Origin: Clostridiales bacterium
GTDB taxonomy: Bacteria; Bacillota; Clostridia; Oscillospirales; CAG-272
Length of the DNA stretch: 64,000 bases
NCBI GenBank assembly: GCA_012800735.1
Contig: JAAZIU010000013.1
Coordinates: 248,001 to 312,000 of the forward strand
Reading direction: 5' to 3'
Every line of letters begins with the position of its first letter. The first letter of the stretch is position 1. Below the pieces are notes generated by a model that saw only the letters and a program-made list of their open reading frames with translations, was not told where the DNA came from and did not search any database. Both the position numbers and the translations under genes were made by a program. This document shows, in pieces, positions 1-8,037 of the stretch.

Positions 1-1641
1 CATAAGGGCAAGACTGCGGCGGCGTTCGGTTCTTACGGCTGGACAGGCGAGGGAGTGCCTAACATTACCGAACGGCTGAAGCAGCTTCGCTTAAAAGTGC
101 TTGACGGCTTCCGCGTCCGCTTCAAGCCGACCGAAAACGACCTGCTTGACGCTTACGAATACGGTTACGACTTCGGCTGCGCTCTTTACAACAAGGAAAA
201 CGACCGCAAAGCCAAAGGGGAACGCAAACTTGTAAAATGCCTTATCTGCGGGGATATATTTGACGCTTCAATTACCGTTTGTCCCGTATGCGGCGCCGAT
301 AAATCAAATTTCATCGAAGCTGACGACAATATTTCCGGGTTTGTGTCCGATAAAGAACAGATGATCACGATAATCGGCGGAGGCGAGGCTGCATTGGCCG
401 CCGCGAAGGCGGCGCGCGCCCGTTCGAAAAAAGCCCGGATAATTATGATCAGCCGCGAGAAATACCTGCCGTATTACCGTCCTATGCTGACAAAAACCCT
501 TTTGGCGAGCTTTACCGCCGATCAGCTCGGAATCGAGCCGGAAAAATGGTATAAAGACAACGATATCGTTCCGCTGCTGGAAAAAACGGTTAAGAGAATC
601 GATACCGAGAATAAAACCATCGAGCTTGACGACGGAGCCAAATTCAGCTACGACAAGCTTATCTATGCTCTCGGCGCCGAGAACTTTATCCCGCCGATTG
701 CCGGACTTTACAAAGACGGCGCTATTCTCGATAATGTTATTTCAATACGCAGCATTGACGATGCGGCTAAGGTTCGAGAAGCTATTGAAAACGGCGCCAA
801 AAAGGCGGTTGTTATCGGCGGAGGAGTGCTCGGACTTGAGGCTGCGTGGCAGTTGAAATTAGCAAAACTTGACGTTACCGTTCTTGAAACGATGCCCCGG
901 CTGATGCCGCGTCAGCTTGACGAGAGCGCTTCCGAAATCCTGAAAAAGGTAATTGAATCAAAAGAGGTTAGAATAGAGACCGGCGTAAATGTTGCCGCCG
1001 CCATCTCTGATATATTAGCCGACGCAAAGGAATACGGAGCGAAGCTGATAAACACTATATTTAACACAAATTTATTTGATACCGATAAACCTTCCGAAGG
1101 AAATAAGATTCTCGGCGTATTGCTTGAAGACGGCAGAGTCTTCCCCTGCGATCTGCTTATTATTTCGACCGGAGTTCGCGCTGCGGCTGCGATAGCAAAA
1201 GAAGCGGGAATCGACTGCGGACGCGGAGTAACTGTCGACGAGTTCATGAGAACCTCTGCGTCCGACATATTCGCTGCCGGCGATTGCGCGGAATTCAACG
1301 GAGTTAATTATGCGCTTTGGAGCCAGGCTGCTTCCCAGGGTGAAGTCGCCGGAGCAAACGCGGTCGGAGATGAACTTAAATATGAAGCTTCCGGCGGTCC
1401 GGTCAGCTTCAGCGGCTTTGATACTTCACTATTCTCAATAGGCGATAACGGTTTCGATGAGAAAAGAAGTTACCGCACCCTTGAAAGCCGAGACGGCGCA
1501 AGAGGCATTTACGAAAAGTATTACTTTACCGGCGGTCATCTCGTCGGCGCTGTTATAATCGGCGCTGACAAGGTAGTCCCCGTCACAAAAGCGGTTCAGG
1601 CAGGCGCGTCGATCGCCGAAACTGCCGCAATTATCGGCTGA
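1..1641 (+). CDS. Multidomain flavodiiron protein: flavodoxin end, short rubredoxin, NADH:rubredoxin reductase (5' truncated)
   Basis: The ORF track starts this gene at a GTG at 55, but the frame is open to base 1. The first codons (GKTAAAFGSYGW...) match the end of the flavodoxin domain of flavodiiron proteins, so the true start lies left of the window and 546 residues are visible. A short-spaced rubredoxin follows (CLIC, ten residues, CPVC, near visible residues 80-97). The rest is an FAD/NAD(P) reductase with an FAD-binding GGGEAA motif, an NAD-binding VIGGGVLGLEAA motif and a late AAGDC motif. This order matches the flavodiiron class in which the rubredoxin and its NADH reductase are fused to the O2/NO-reducing core. 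The inferred role is cytoplasmic NADH-driven O2 (or NO) reduction to water for oxygen tolerance in an anaerobe. The diiron domain is not visible. It is followed by a terminator hairpin. Confidence 0.88.
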   Translation, partial: HKGKTAAAFGSYGWTGEGVPNITERLKQLRLKVLDGFRVRFKPTENDLLDAYEYGYDFGCALYNKENDRKAKGERKLVKCLICGDIFDASITVCPVCGADKSNFIEADDNISGFVSDKEQMITIIGGGEAALAAAKAARARSKKARIIMISREKYLPYYRPMLTKTLLASFTADQLGIEPEKWYKDNDIVPLLEKTVKRIDTENKTIELDDGAKFSYDKLIYALGAENFIPPIAGLYKDGAILDNVISIRSIDDAAKVREAIENGAKKAVVIGGGVLGLEAAWQLKLAKLDVTVLETMPRLMPRQLDESASEILKKVIESKEVRIETGVNVAAAISDILADAKEYGAKLINTIFNTNLFDTDKPSEGNKILGVLLEDGRVFPCDLLIISTGVRAAAAIAKEAGIDCGRGVTVDEFMRTSASDIFAAGDCAEFNGVNYALWSQAASQGEVAGANAVGDELKYEASGGPVSFSGFDTSLFSIGDNGFDEKRSYRTLESRDGARGIYEKYYFTGGHLVGAVIIGADKVVPVTKAVQAGASIAETAAIIG

Positions 1642-1663
1642 AATATATATCCGCAATAAAGAA

Positions 1664-1705
1664 ATAACTCCGCCCTTTGAAAATAAGGGCGGAGTTATCG
1701 TTTTT
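1664..1705. terminator. Bidirectional intrinsic terminator
   Basis: A perfect 14-bp stem (ATAACTCCGCCCTT paired with AAGGGCGGAGTTAT) with a 7-base loop lies between two convergent genes. On the plus strand it is followed by CGTTTTTA. On the minus strand the tail is TCTTTATT, so it probably also ends the ribU transcript. Confidence 0.85.
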
Positions 1706-2171
1706 ATGATATCAGGGCGGCGAAGCCATAGGTAAGTCCCGTAACTATGAAACCGGCTAATATAACTCCTATTAATATACAGAAGAAAGCATGGCGGAGT
1801 TTCATATTTAAAAATGAAGCTATCATAGCTCCCGTCCATGCCCCGGTTCCGGGCAGCGGAATCGCGATAAAAATAATCAGGCCCAGCGCTTCAATATTTC
1901 CGACGAGACTGCTCTTTTTTATCGCATGATTTTCTATTCTTTCGGCGATTCCTTTTAATCTCTTTGTAGACTTCATCCATTTGAGAACACGCTTCATGAA
2001 AATAAGTATGAAGGGTATAGGAAGCATATTCCCCAGGATGCTCAATACAAAAGAGAGATGCCAATGGAGACCGAGCGCTGCTCCGACGGGGATTGCTCCT
2101 CTTAGTTCGACAACCGGAAGCATCGATATAAAAAAGACCCAAAGAATGTTTTTAAATAAACTCACAGTCAA
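1704..2171 (-). CDS. COG2426 / 'small multidrug export' family membrane protein
   Basis: This is a 155-residue hydrophobic protein with about four membrane segments. It has the family signatures MLPVVELRGAIP near the N-terminus and PLPGTGAWTGA in the middle. The family carries the name 'putative small multi-drug export protein', but no transport substrate is established, so no function is claimed. The ORF begins at TTG (2171). A nearby in-frame GTG at 2165 is equally possible, neither has a convincing ribosome-binding site, and an in-frame TAA lies just upstream. It sits 66 bases after ribU on the same strand and shares its terminator, so it may belong to the FMN-controlled transcript. Confidence 0.75.
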   Translation of the reverse strand: MTVSLFKNILWVFFISMLPVVELRGAIPVGAALGLHWHLSFVLSILGNMLPIPFILIFMKRVLKWMKSTKRLKGIAERIENHAIKKSSLVGNIEALGLIIFIAIPLPGTGAWTGAMIASFLNMKLRHAFFCILIGVILAGFIVTGLTYGFAALIS

Positions 2172-2237
2172 GGACGATTACCATTATTTACGCCTCGCCG
2201 ACAAAAAGAGTCGGACGCGGGAATTTGTTTTATCGCT

Positions 2238-2897
2238 TTAATCTTCAGTATGACGGGTTTTTTCGCGGTCTGTTTTTCCTTTTAGCAACGGAGAAATTCT
2301 TTTATAGATAATAAAGGTCACCACCGCATCGGCGACTCCTTTTGCAAAAGTAAACGGGACGTTGAAGCAGATAAGACTCTGGAATATGCTCTTCATACCC
2401 GGAAGTATAGCCTGATATGCGGCAAGTATTGTTTTCTCCGGAATAAAGTTGTAATAGAACGGATATACAATAAAGTAGTTCAAAGGCAATGCGGCGGCTG
2501 CCATCAGCAGAGCTCCGGCAAATGCAGCGATGACAGCCCCCTTCTTTGTTTTCTTAAACTTGTATATGATACCGGCAGAACCTACAAATACGGAACCCAA
2601 AAGAAAATTTGAAAGTTCGCCCACAAAGGAAGTGGTTGAAACCGAAGCGTGAAGCAGATTTTTTAGAAACTGGATCATAACGCCGCAGACAGGTCCTAAA
2701 GAAAAGGCGCCTATCAAAGCCGGCAGATCGGAAAAGTCAAACTTTATAAAGGAAGGGATAAGCATCGGAAGCGGAATTTCAATCAGCTGAAGCGCAAAGG
2801 CAGCGGCGGAAAGAATTCCGGTAACCGCGATGTAACGGACATAAATTTTGTTTTTGTCAGAAGCCGGATTTTCGCCGGCGGAATATTTTTCTTTCAT
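2238..2897 (-). CDS. ribU: Riboflavin ECF transporter S component
   Basis: This is a 219-residue integral membrane protein with about six hydrophobic segments, the size and pattern of ECF substrate-capture (S) subunits. The stretch FIKFDFSDLPALIGAF and the following GPxxGxxI region are typical of RibU. It would bind riboflavin and use a shared EcfAAT energising module that is not in this window. I moved the start to the ATG at 2897, which has a GAGAGG ribosome-binding site. The ORF-track TTG at 2957 lies inside the T-run tail of the upstream attenuator and cannot be used in a full-length leader. The FMN riboswitch immediately upstream strongly supports the assignment. Confidence 0.93.
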   Translation of the reverse strand: MKEKYSAGENPASDKNKIYVRYIAVTGILSAAAFALQLIEIPLPMLIPSFIKFDFSDLPALIGAFSLGPVCGVMIQFLKNLLHASVSTTSFVGELSNFLLGSVFVGSAGIIYKFKKTKKGAVIAAFAGALLMAAAALPLNYFIVYPFYYNFIPEKTILAAYQAILPGMKSIFQSLICFNVPFTFAKGVADAVVTFIIYKRISPLLKGKTDREKTRHTED

Positions 2898-2954
2898 TTG
2901 TAACCTCTCAAAATCATAAAAACAAGACTGATTTGAGAGATCAACGCTTTTTTG

Positions 2955-2989
2955 CAAAAAAACGTCCCTTCTATTTTGACTGAAGGGAC
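2955..2989 (-). terminator. FMN riboswitch expression platform (attenuator)
   Basis: Read on the minus strand, GTCCCTTC and GAAGGGAC form an 8-bp stem with a 10-base loop, followed by G(T)7. It lies between the FMN aptamer and the ribU ATG, so ligand binding would favour premature termination. Control therefore appears transcriptional rather than translational. Confidence 0.85.
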
Positions 2990-3022
2990 AGCGTTATTGC
3001 ATAGCGGTTAGGCTATATATCG

Positions 3023-3215
3023 TCGATCTTTTTCATCCGGACTTTGATTTCATCCCGGTAAACCGGAATCAAATCTCCCAATCGGGAACCGTCGGTCAGG
3101 GAATCTCACCCTGTCGGCTGGAATTAAGCTGTCAACTCAACTGTGTTAAAGTTGATAGCTAAATTCAGTTAACGGACTATACCGCCGGTGTGGAATCACA
3201 CCACCCTCAAAGTCG
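3023..3215 (-). promoter_or_regulatory. FMN riboswitch (RFN element)
   Basis: The minus strand contains the conserved RFN blocks in order: GAGGGTGGTGTGATTCCAC, ACCGGCGGTATAGTCCG, GACAGGGTGAGATTCCCTGA, CCGACGGT and AGTCCGGATGAAAAAGAT. The P1 arms CGACTTT and AAAGATCG pair with one bulge. The variable arm between the third and fourth blocks contains a long AT-rich hairpin (TAGCTATCAACTTTAAC...). It directly precedes an intrinsic terminator and ribU. Confidence 0.96.
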
Positions 3216-3216
3216 G

Positions 3217-3242
3217 CCGGCGGAGCTATAAAGCCCCGCCAG
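3217..3242 (-). terminator. Hairpin between tuf and the FMN riboswitch
   Basis: An 11-bp stem with two G-T wobbles (CTGGCGGGGCT with AGCTCCGCCGG, loop TTAT on the minus strand) lies 30 bases after the tuf stop. It has no good U-tract, so it could be a weak terminator, a processing site or a 3' end stabiliser for the str mRNA. Confidence 0.5.
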
Positions 3243-3272
3243 GCATACGATTATTCAGTTTTAAATATCGAA

Positions 3273-4478
3273 TTATTCGATAATCTCGGTAACGAGGCCG
3301 GAGCCGATGGTGCGGCCGCCTTCGCGGATGGCGAAGCGGAGCTGAGGCTGCATGGCGATCGGGGAGATCAGCTGAACGGTAATGTCAACGTCGTCGCCGG
3401 GTCTTGCCATTTCGGTGCCCTCAGGAAGAGAGATGGTTCCGGTAACGTCGGTGGTTCTGAAATAGAACTGCGGACGATAACCGTCGAAGAAAGGCTTGGA
3501 ACGGCCACCTTCCTTTTCGGTAAGAACGTAAACGTGACCGACGAACTTGGTATACGGCTTGATTGTGCCGGGTTTGCAGATGACCTGACCGCGCTCGATA
3601 TCGGTCTTGGCAACGCCGCGGAGAAGGATTCCGACGTTATCGCCTGCCTCGGCGTAGTCGAGGATCTTGCGGAACATCTCAACGCCGGTTACAACGGAAG
3701 ATCTGGATTCGGGACGAATTCCGACGATTTCGATCGGGTCGCCGACTTTTACGGTACCGCGCTCAACTCTGCCGGTAGCGACGGTGCCGCGGCCGGAGAT
3801 GGAGAATACGTCCTCAACGGGCATAAGGAAAGGCATGTCGGTCTTACGTGCGGGAGTCGGGATGAATTCGTCGACTTCAGCCATAAGTTCGCGGATAGCA
3901 GAATAAACATCGGCGTTCGGATCCGTCTCGGTGGCGAGCAGAGCTTCACGGGCGGAGCCGCGGACTATAGGAGCGTTGTCGCCGTCGTAATCATAAGCGG
4001 AGAGCAGATCGCGGACTTCCATCTCAACGAGGTCGATGAGCTCTTCGTCGTCAACAAGGTCAACCTTGTTAAGGAAAACGACGATAGCCGGAACGTTTAC
4101 CTGACGGGCGAGCAGAACGTGCTCGCGGGTCTGCTGCAGCGGACCGTCGGAAGCAGCGACGACGAGGATAGCGCCGTCCATCTGAGCTGCGCCGGTAATC
4201 ATGTTTTTGATGTAGTCGGCGTGGCCGGGGCAGTCAACGTGAGCATAGTGACGATTTTCAGTCTCATACTCGACGTGGGTGGTGTTGATTGTGATTCCAC
4301 GGGCCTTCTCTTCGGGAGCCTTATCGATCTGGTCATAACGAAGAGCCTTAACTTGATCGTCACCCATAGAGAGTACTTTGGTGATAGCAGCGGTCAGGGT
4401 GGTTTTACCATGGTCGACGTGACCGATGGTACCGATGTTAACGTGAGGCCTGGTGCGTTCGAAATGTTGCTTTGCCAT
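3273..4478 (-). CDS. tuf: Elongation factor Tu
   Basis: This 401-residue GTPase delivers aminoacyl-tRNA to the ribosome A site. The P-loop GHVDHGKTT, the DCPGHADY switch motif and NKVD are all present. The C-terminal beta-barrel domains are intact and the protein ends in the usual GLVTEIIE-like tail. It is the last gene of the rpsL-rpsG-fusA-tuf operon, 83 bases after fusA. The start ATG has a GGAGG-type ribosome-binding site (GGAGGAATTTAACC on the minus strand). Confidence 0.99.
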   Translation of the reverse strand: MAKQHFERTRPHVNIGTIGHVDHGKTTLTAAITKVLSMGDDQVKALRYDQIDKAPEEKARGITINTTHVEYETENRHYAHVDCPGHADYIKNMITGAAQMDGAILVVAASDGPLQQTREHVLLARQVNVPAIVVFLNKVDLVDDEELIDLVEMEVRDLLSAYDYDGDNAPIVRGSAREALLATETDPNADVYSAIRELMAEVDEFIPTPARKTDMPFLMPVEDVFSISGRGTVATGRVERGTVKVGDPIEIVGIRPESRSSVVTGVEMFRKILDYAEAGDNVGILLRGVAKTDIERGQVICKPGTIKPYTKFVGHVYVLTEKEGGRSKPFFDGYRPQFYFRTTDVTGTISLPEGTEMARPGDDVDITVQLISPIAMQPQLRFAIREGGRTIGSGLVTEIIE

Positions 4479-4561
4479 GGTTAAATTCCTCCGGTAATTT
4501 ATTTCTTTTTGTTAGGTAATTAAATTACTGTATATAAGATATTTTATATCGGGGCAGATGC

Positions 4562-6631
4562 TTATCTGCGTTCGCCCATGATATTTTCCATAACGGATTT
4601 GGGAACCTCCTGGAAAGTGGAGGGTTCCATTGAGTATACGCCGCGTCCCTGTGTGCAGGAACGGAGCTCGGTTGCATATCCGAACATCTCGGAGAGCGGA
4701 ACGTGACAGGTTATCTGTTGTCCGCCGGATATGGCCTCCATCGTATCGATGCGGCCGCGGCGAGAGTTAAGATCGCCGATGACCTCGCCCATATAGTCGT
4801 CGGGAGTAATCACGACAACCTTCATTATCGGCTCGATAAGAACCGGATCGGCTTTCTGCATTGCTTCCTTGAATGCCATTGAACCGGCTATCTTGAAAGC
4901 GTTTTCAGACGAGTCGACTTCATGGTAAGAACCGCCGGTTAAGGTCACCTTTACGTCAACTACGTTGTAGCCAGCGATGACACCTGACAGCATTGCGCCG
5001 CGGACACCCTCGTCAACAGACGGGATAAATTCCTTAGGTATATCGCCGCCGACAACCTTGTCGACAAACTCATAGCCTTTGTCGGGATTCGGCTCGATTG
5101 TAATAATCGCATGACCGTATTGACCTTTGCCGCCGGACTGACGCACATATTTCGAGTTGGATTCGGCGGAACGACGAATCGTTTCTCTGTAAGAAACCTG
5201 AGGTCTTCCGACGTTGGCTTCAACCTTAAATTCGCGGAGAAGTCTCTCGACGATAATCTGAAGATGAAGCTCGCCCATGCCGGCTATTATGGTCTGTCCG
5301 GTCTCCTGATCGGTATAAGCCTTAAAAGTGGGATCCTCTTCGGCTAACTTGCCGAGAGCTACATCCATCTTTTCCTGACCTGCTTTGGTCTTCGGCTCTA
5401 TCGCGACGCGGATGACCGGTTCCGGAAATACCATCGACTCAAGAACTATTGGTGATTTTTCATCGCAGAAAGTATCGCCGGTCGTGGTATTTTTGGTTGA
5501 GACAAGAGCTGCGATATCGCCGGCATATACCGTTTCGATATCGGTGCGCTCGTTTGAATGCATAAGAAGTATTCTTCCGGCGCGCTCGTTCTTGTTCTTG
5601 GATGAATTAAAGATTGTATCACCGGCTGATATCGAACCGGAATAAACTCTGAAGAAACAGAGACGTCCGACATAAGGGTCGGTCATTATCTTAAACGCAA
5701 GAGCGGAAAAGGGTTGTTCGTCGCTTGACAGACGCGTTATCTCCTCACCTGTATCCGGATCGGTACCGATGACCGGCGGGATATCGAGGGGAGACGGCAT
5801 GTAGTCAATCATCGCGTCGAGCAGCTTCTGAACGCCTTTGTTGCGGTATGAAGTGCCGCAGACAACCGGTACTATCTTTGAGGCTATCGTTTCCTTGCGT
5901 ATGGCGGCTTTGAGCTCTTCTATCGTCGGCTCTTCGCCGGCGCAATATTTTTCGAAAAGCAACTCATCGTTTTCAGATACGATTTCGACCAAACTTGCGC
6001 GGTAACGTTTCGCTTCTTCAAGCATATCCTCCGGGATCGGCTCGACCTTCATATCCTTGCCTAAATCGTCGTAATAGATGACGGCGTTCATCTGAATGAG
6101 GTCGATAATTCCTCTGAAATCTTCCTCTTTCCCGATGGGAAGCTGAATCGGAACCGGATTTGTCTTAAGACGCTCGCGCATCATGTCGACAACGCGAAGG
6201 AAGTTCGCTCCCATAATGTCCATTTTGTTGACATATGCCATACGGGGAACCTTGAACTGGTCGGCCTGACGCCATACCGTTTCAGACTGGGGTTCAACGC
6301 CGCCTTTGGCGCAGAGCACGCAGACGGCTCCGTCAAGGACTCGCAGTGAGCGCTCGACTTCAACGGTGAAGTCAACGTGTCCGGGAGTGTCGATGATATT
6401 GATCCGGTGATCTTTCCAATAGCAGGTGGTAGCTGCGGAAGTTATGGTTATGCCGCGCTCCTGCTCTTCTTCCATCCAGTCCATGGTGGCTGCGCCGTCA
6501 TGAACTTCGCCCATTTTGTGAACCTGTCCGGTGTAGAACAGGATACGTTCGGTCGTAGTTGTTTTTCCGGCATCGATATGTGCCATTATACCGATGTTGC
6601 GGTAAGTTTCCAGCGGATATTCTCTTGGCAT
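4562..6631 (-). CDS. fusA: Elongation factor G
   Basis: This is a 689-residue translocation GTPase of normal length. N-terminal motifs are [13 protein letters not shown] (P-loop), [10 protein letters not shown] (switch I), DTPGHVDFT (switch II) and NKMD. Domains II to V follow, including the GGKGQYGHA and [13 protein letters not shown]-like blocks in domain IV. It lies between rpsG and tuf in the conserved str operon. No resistance-linked duplication or unusual insertion is visible. Confidence 0.99.
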   Translation of the reverse strand: MPREYPLETYRNIGIMAHIDAGKTTTTERILFYTGQVHKMGEVHDGAATMDWMEEEQERGITITSAATTCYWKDHRINIIDTPGHVDFTVEVERSLRVLDGAVCVLCAKGGVEPQSETVWRQADQFKVPRMAYVNKMDIMGANFLRVVDMMRERLKTNPVPIQLPIGKEEDFRGIIDLIQMNAVIYYDDLGKDMKVEPIPEDMLEEAKRYRASLVEIVSENDELLFEKYCAGEEPTIEELKAAIRKETIASKIVPVVCGTSYRNKGVQKLLDAMIDYMPSPLDIPPVIGTDPDTGEEITRLSSDEQPFSALAFKIMTDPYVGRLCFFRVYSGSISAGDTIFNSSKNKNERAGRILLMHSNERTDIETVYAGDIAALVSTKNTTTGDTFCDEKSPIVLESMVFPEPVIRVAIEPKTKAGQEKMDVALGKLAEEDPTFKAYTDQETGQTIIAGMGELHLQIIVERLLREFKVEANVGRPQVSYRETIRRSAESNSKYVRQSGGKGQYGHAIITIEPNPDKGYEFVDKVVGGDIPKEFIPSVDEGVRGAMLSGVIAGYNVVDVKVTLTGGSYHEVDSSENAFKIAGSMAFKEAMQKADPVLIEPIMKVVVITPDDYMGEVIGDLNSRRGRIDTMEAISGGQQITCHVPLSEMFGYATELRSCTQGRGVYSMEPSTFQEVPKSVMENIMGERR

Positions 6632-6679
6632 CTTTCGCTTTCTTTCTGTTGTGCTGTTTTAATCAGAAATTGAGAAAAC

Positions 6680-7150
6680 TCAATATCTGTAATGCGCGAA
6701 GGCCTTGTTCGCCTCGGCCATTCTGTGCATTTCTTCTTTTCTCTTGACTGCACCGCCGGTGCTGTTCATAGCGTCAAGAATTTCTGCGGCAAGACGCCCG
6801 GACATTGTTCGTTCGGAGCGCTGACGCGCGAAATCGGTGAGCCAGCGGAGTCCGAGTGTCTGACGGCGATCCGGACGGACTTCCATCGGAACCTGGTAGT
6901 TGGCGCCGCCTACTCGGCGAGCCTTTACTTCCAGAGCCGGCATTACGTTTTCAAGGGCAGCCTGGAAAGCTTCGAGAGCGTTTTTACCGCTCTTTGCTTC
7001 AACTTCGTTGAAAGCTTCGTAAACGATCTTCTGAGCTATGCCCTTCTTGCCGTCGTACATAACTTTGTTTACCAGTCTTGTGACCAACTGAGAATTATAC
7101 ACGGGATCCGGCAGAACTTCTCTTTTCGAGATTTTACCTCTTCTCGGCAT
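6680..7150 (-). CDS. rpsG: 30S ribosomal protein S7
   Basis: This is a 156-residue protein beginning [16 protein letters not shown] and containing the conserved blocks [17 protein letters not shown] and [11 protein letters not shown]7 nucleates assembly of the 3' domain of 16S rRNA. An AGGAGGG-type ribosome-binding site precedes the ATG. The 190-base gap to rpsL is long for this operon and shows no ORF. Confidence 0.99.
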   Translation of the reverse strand: MPRRGKISKREVLPDPVYNSQLVTRLVNKVMYDGKKGIAQKIVYEAFNEVEAKSGKNALEAFQAALENVMPALEVKARRVGGANYQVPMEVRPDRRQTLGLRWLTDFARQRSERTMSGRLAAEILDAMNSTGGAVKRKEEMHRMAEANKAFAHYRY

Positions 7151-7340
7151 ATCGTATTCCCTCCTTCATTAATTATTGATGAGATCACAGGTACTCGAAA
7201 TTTTACTTCCGTCGATGTATGCAGAGCGTCCCGTTTTTATATGCAATGTAACAACGCACTAATTAAATCGGGAAACCACTTTGTTTTAACATCGAAAATG
7301 TGAATCTGCGGCGCTTTGCCGTATTCACTGATACCGCTGA

Positions 7341-7763
7341 TTATTTCTTCGCGGCTTTCGGACGCTTGACTCCGTATTTGGAGCGGCTCTGCATCCGTCC
7401 CTGAACGCCCTGAGCGTCGAGCATTCCGCGAATGATATGGTAGCGGACACCGGGGACGTCACGAACACGGCCGCCGCGAATCATTACGACGGAGTGCTCC
7501 TGAAGATTATGCCCGATTCCCGGGATATAAACTGTCGCTTCTATGCCGTTGGTAAGACGCACACGGGCGATTTTACGCATGGCGGAGTTAGGCTTTTTCG
7601 GTCCTCTGGTGCCGACCATGGTGCATACGCCGCGCTTTTGCGGTGATCTTGTGTCAGTCATACGGTTGGTAAGCGAGTTGAAGCCCTGCTGCAAAGCGAG
7701 CGACTTCGACTTATAGACCGGTTTCTGGCGTCCTTGTCTAACCAGCTGGTTAAAAGTTGGCAT
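7341..7763 (-). CDS. rpsL: 30S ribosomal protein S12
   Basis: This is a 140-residue decoding-centre protein starting [11 protein letters not shown]. The ORF-track start at 7901 is upstream of the real ATG at 7763, which has a strong AAGGAGG ribosome-binding site, and the extra 46 codons overlap the promoter region. The first streptomycin-sensitive lysine is kept (GPKKPNS). The second conserved block reads GGRVRDVPG, with Arg where most bacteria have Lys (E. coli Lys87). The block before PKKPNS (VGTRG) also differs from the usual TTT. It is the first gene of the str operon and has a near-consensus promoter. Confidence 0.98.
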   Translation of the reverse strand: MPTFNQLVRQGRQKPVYKSKSLALQQGFNSLTNRMTDTRSPQKRGVCTMVGTRGPKKPNSAMRKIARVRLTNGIEATVYIPGIGHNLQEHSVVMIRGGRVRDVPGVRYHIIRGMLDAQGVQGRMQSRSKYGVKRPKAAKK

Positions 7764-7878
7764 TAATTCAACCTCCTTCTTCAAATAATGCGTGTTACGG
7801 GATTTGCTGTTTATATTACAGGCTTGTTCGGCAGCGGAAGGCGAACTCCCGCTGCCGCGAGCCGATAACATACACTGT

Positions 7879-7908
7879 ATTATAACACTTTTAGCGGGCA
7901 TTTGTCAA
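7879..7908 (-). promoter_or_regulatory. Sigma-A promoter of the str operon
   Basis: Minus-strand TTGACA (7908-7903), an 18-base spacer and TATAAT (7884-7879) match the consensus exactly. The predicted transcript starts near 7872, giving a leader of about 110 nt before rpsL. This means rpsL-rpsG-fusA-tuf can be expressed independently of rpoBC. Confidence 0.92.
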
Positions 7909-8037
7909 GCAATAGCCCAAAGATTTACATTAATTTCACAGAAGACAATCAATGATTACGCGGCTTTTCTCACACGCATAAAGCATCGGCGCCTTCGTTT
8001 CGGCGACATCTGTCTGTAAGGCAATAACTTAGAACTT

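Noticed and set aside
2898-2957. Longer ribU start at TTG 2957
   Set aside because: It lies in the U-tract of the attenuator, and an ATG with GAGAGG at 2897 is clearly better.
3534-4484. 316-residue plus-strand ORF opposite tuf
   Set aside because: It is a shadow of the strongly conserved EF-Tu gene with no promoter, ribosome-binding site or recognisable motif.
7764-7901. 46-codon N-terminal extension of S12
   Set aside because: It runs back into the str promoter and is not part of S12; the ATG at 7763 has a strong ribosome-binding site.
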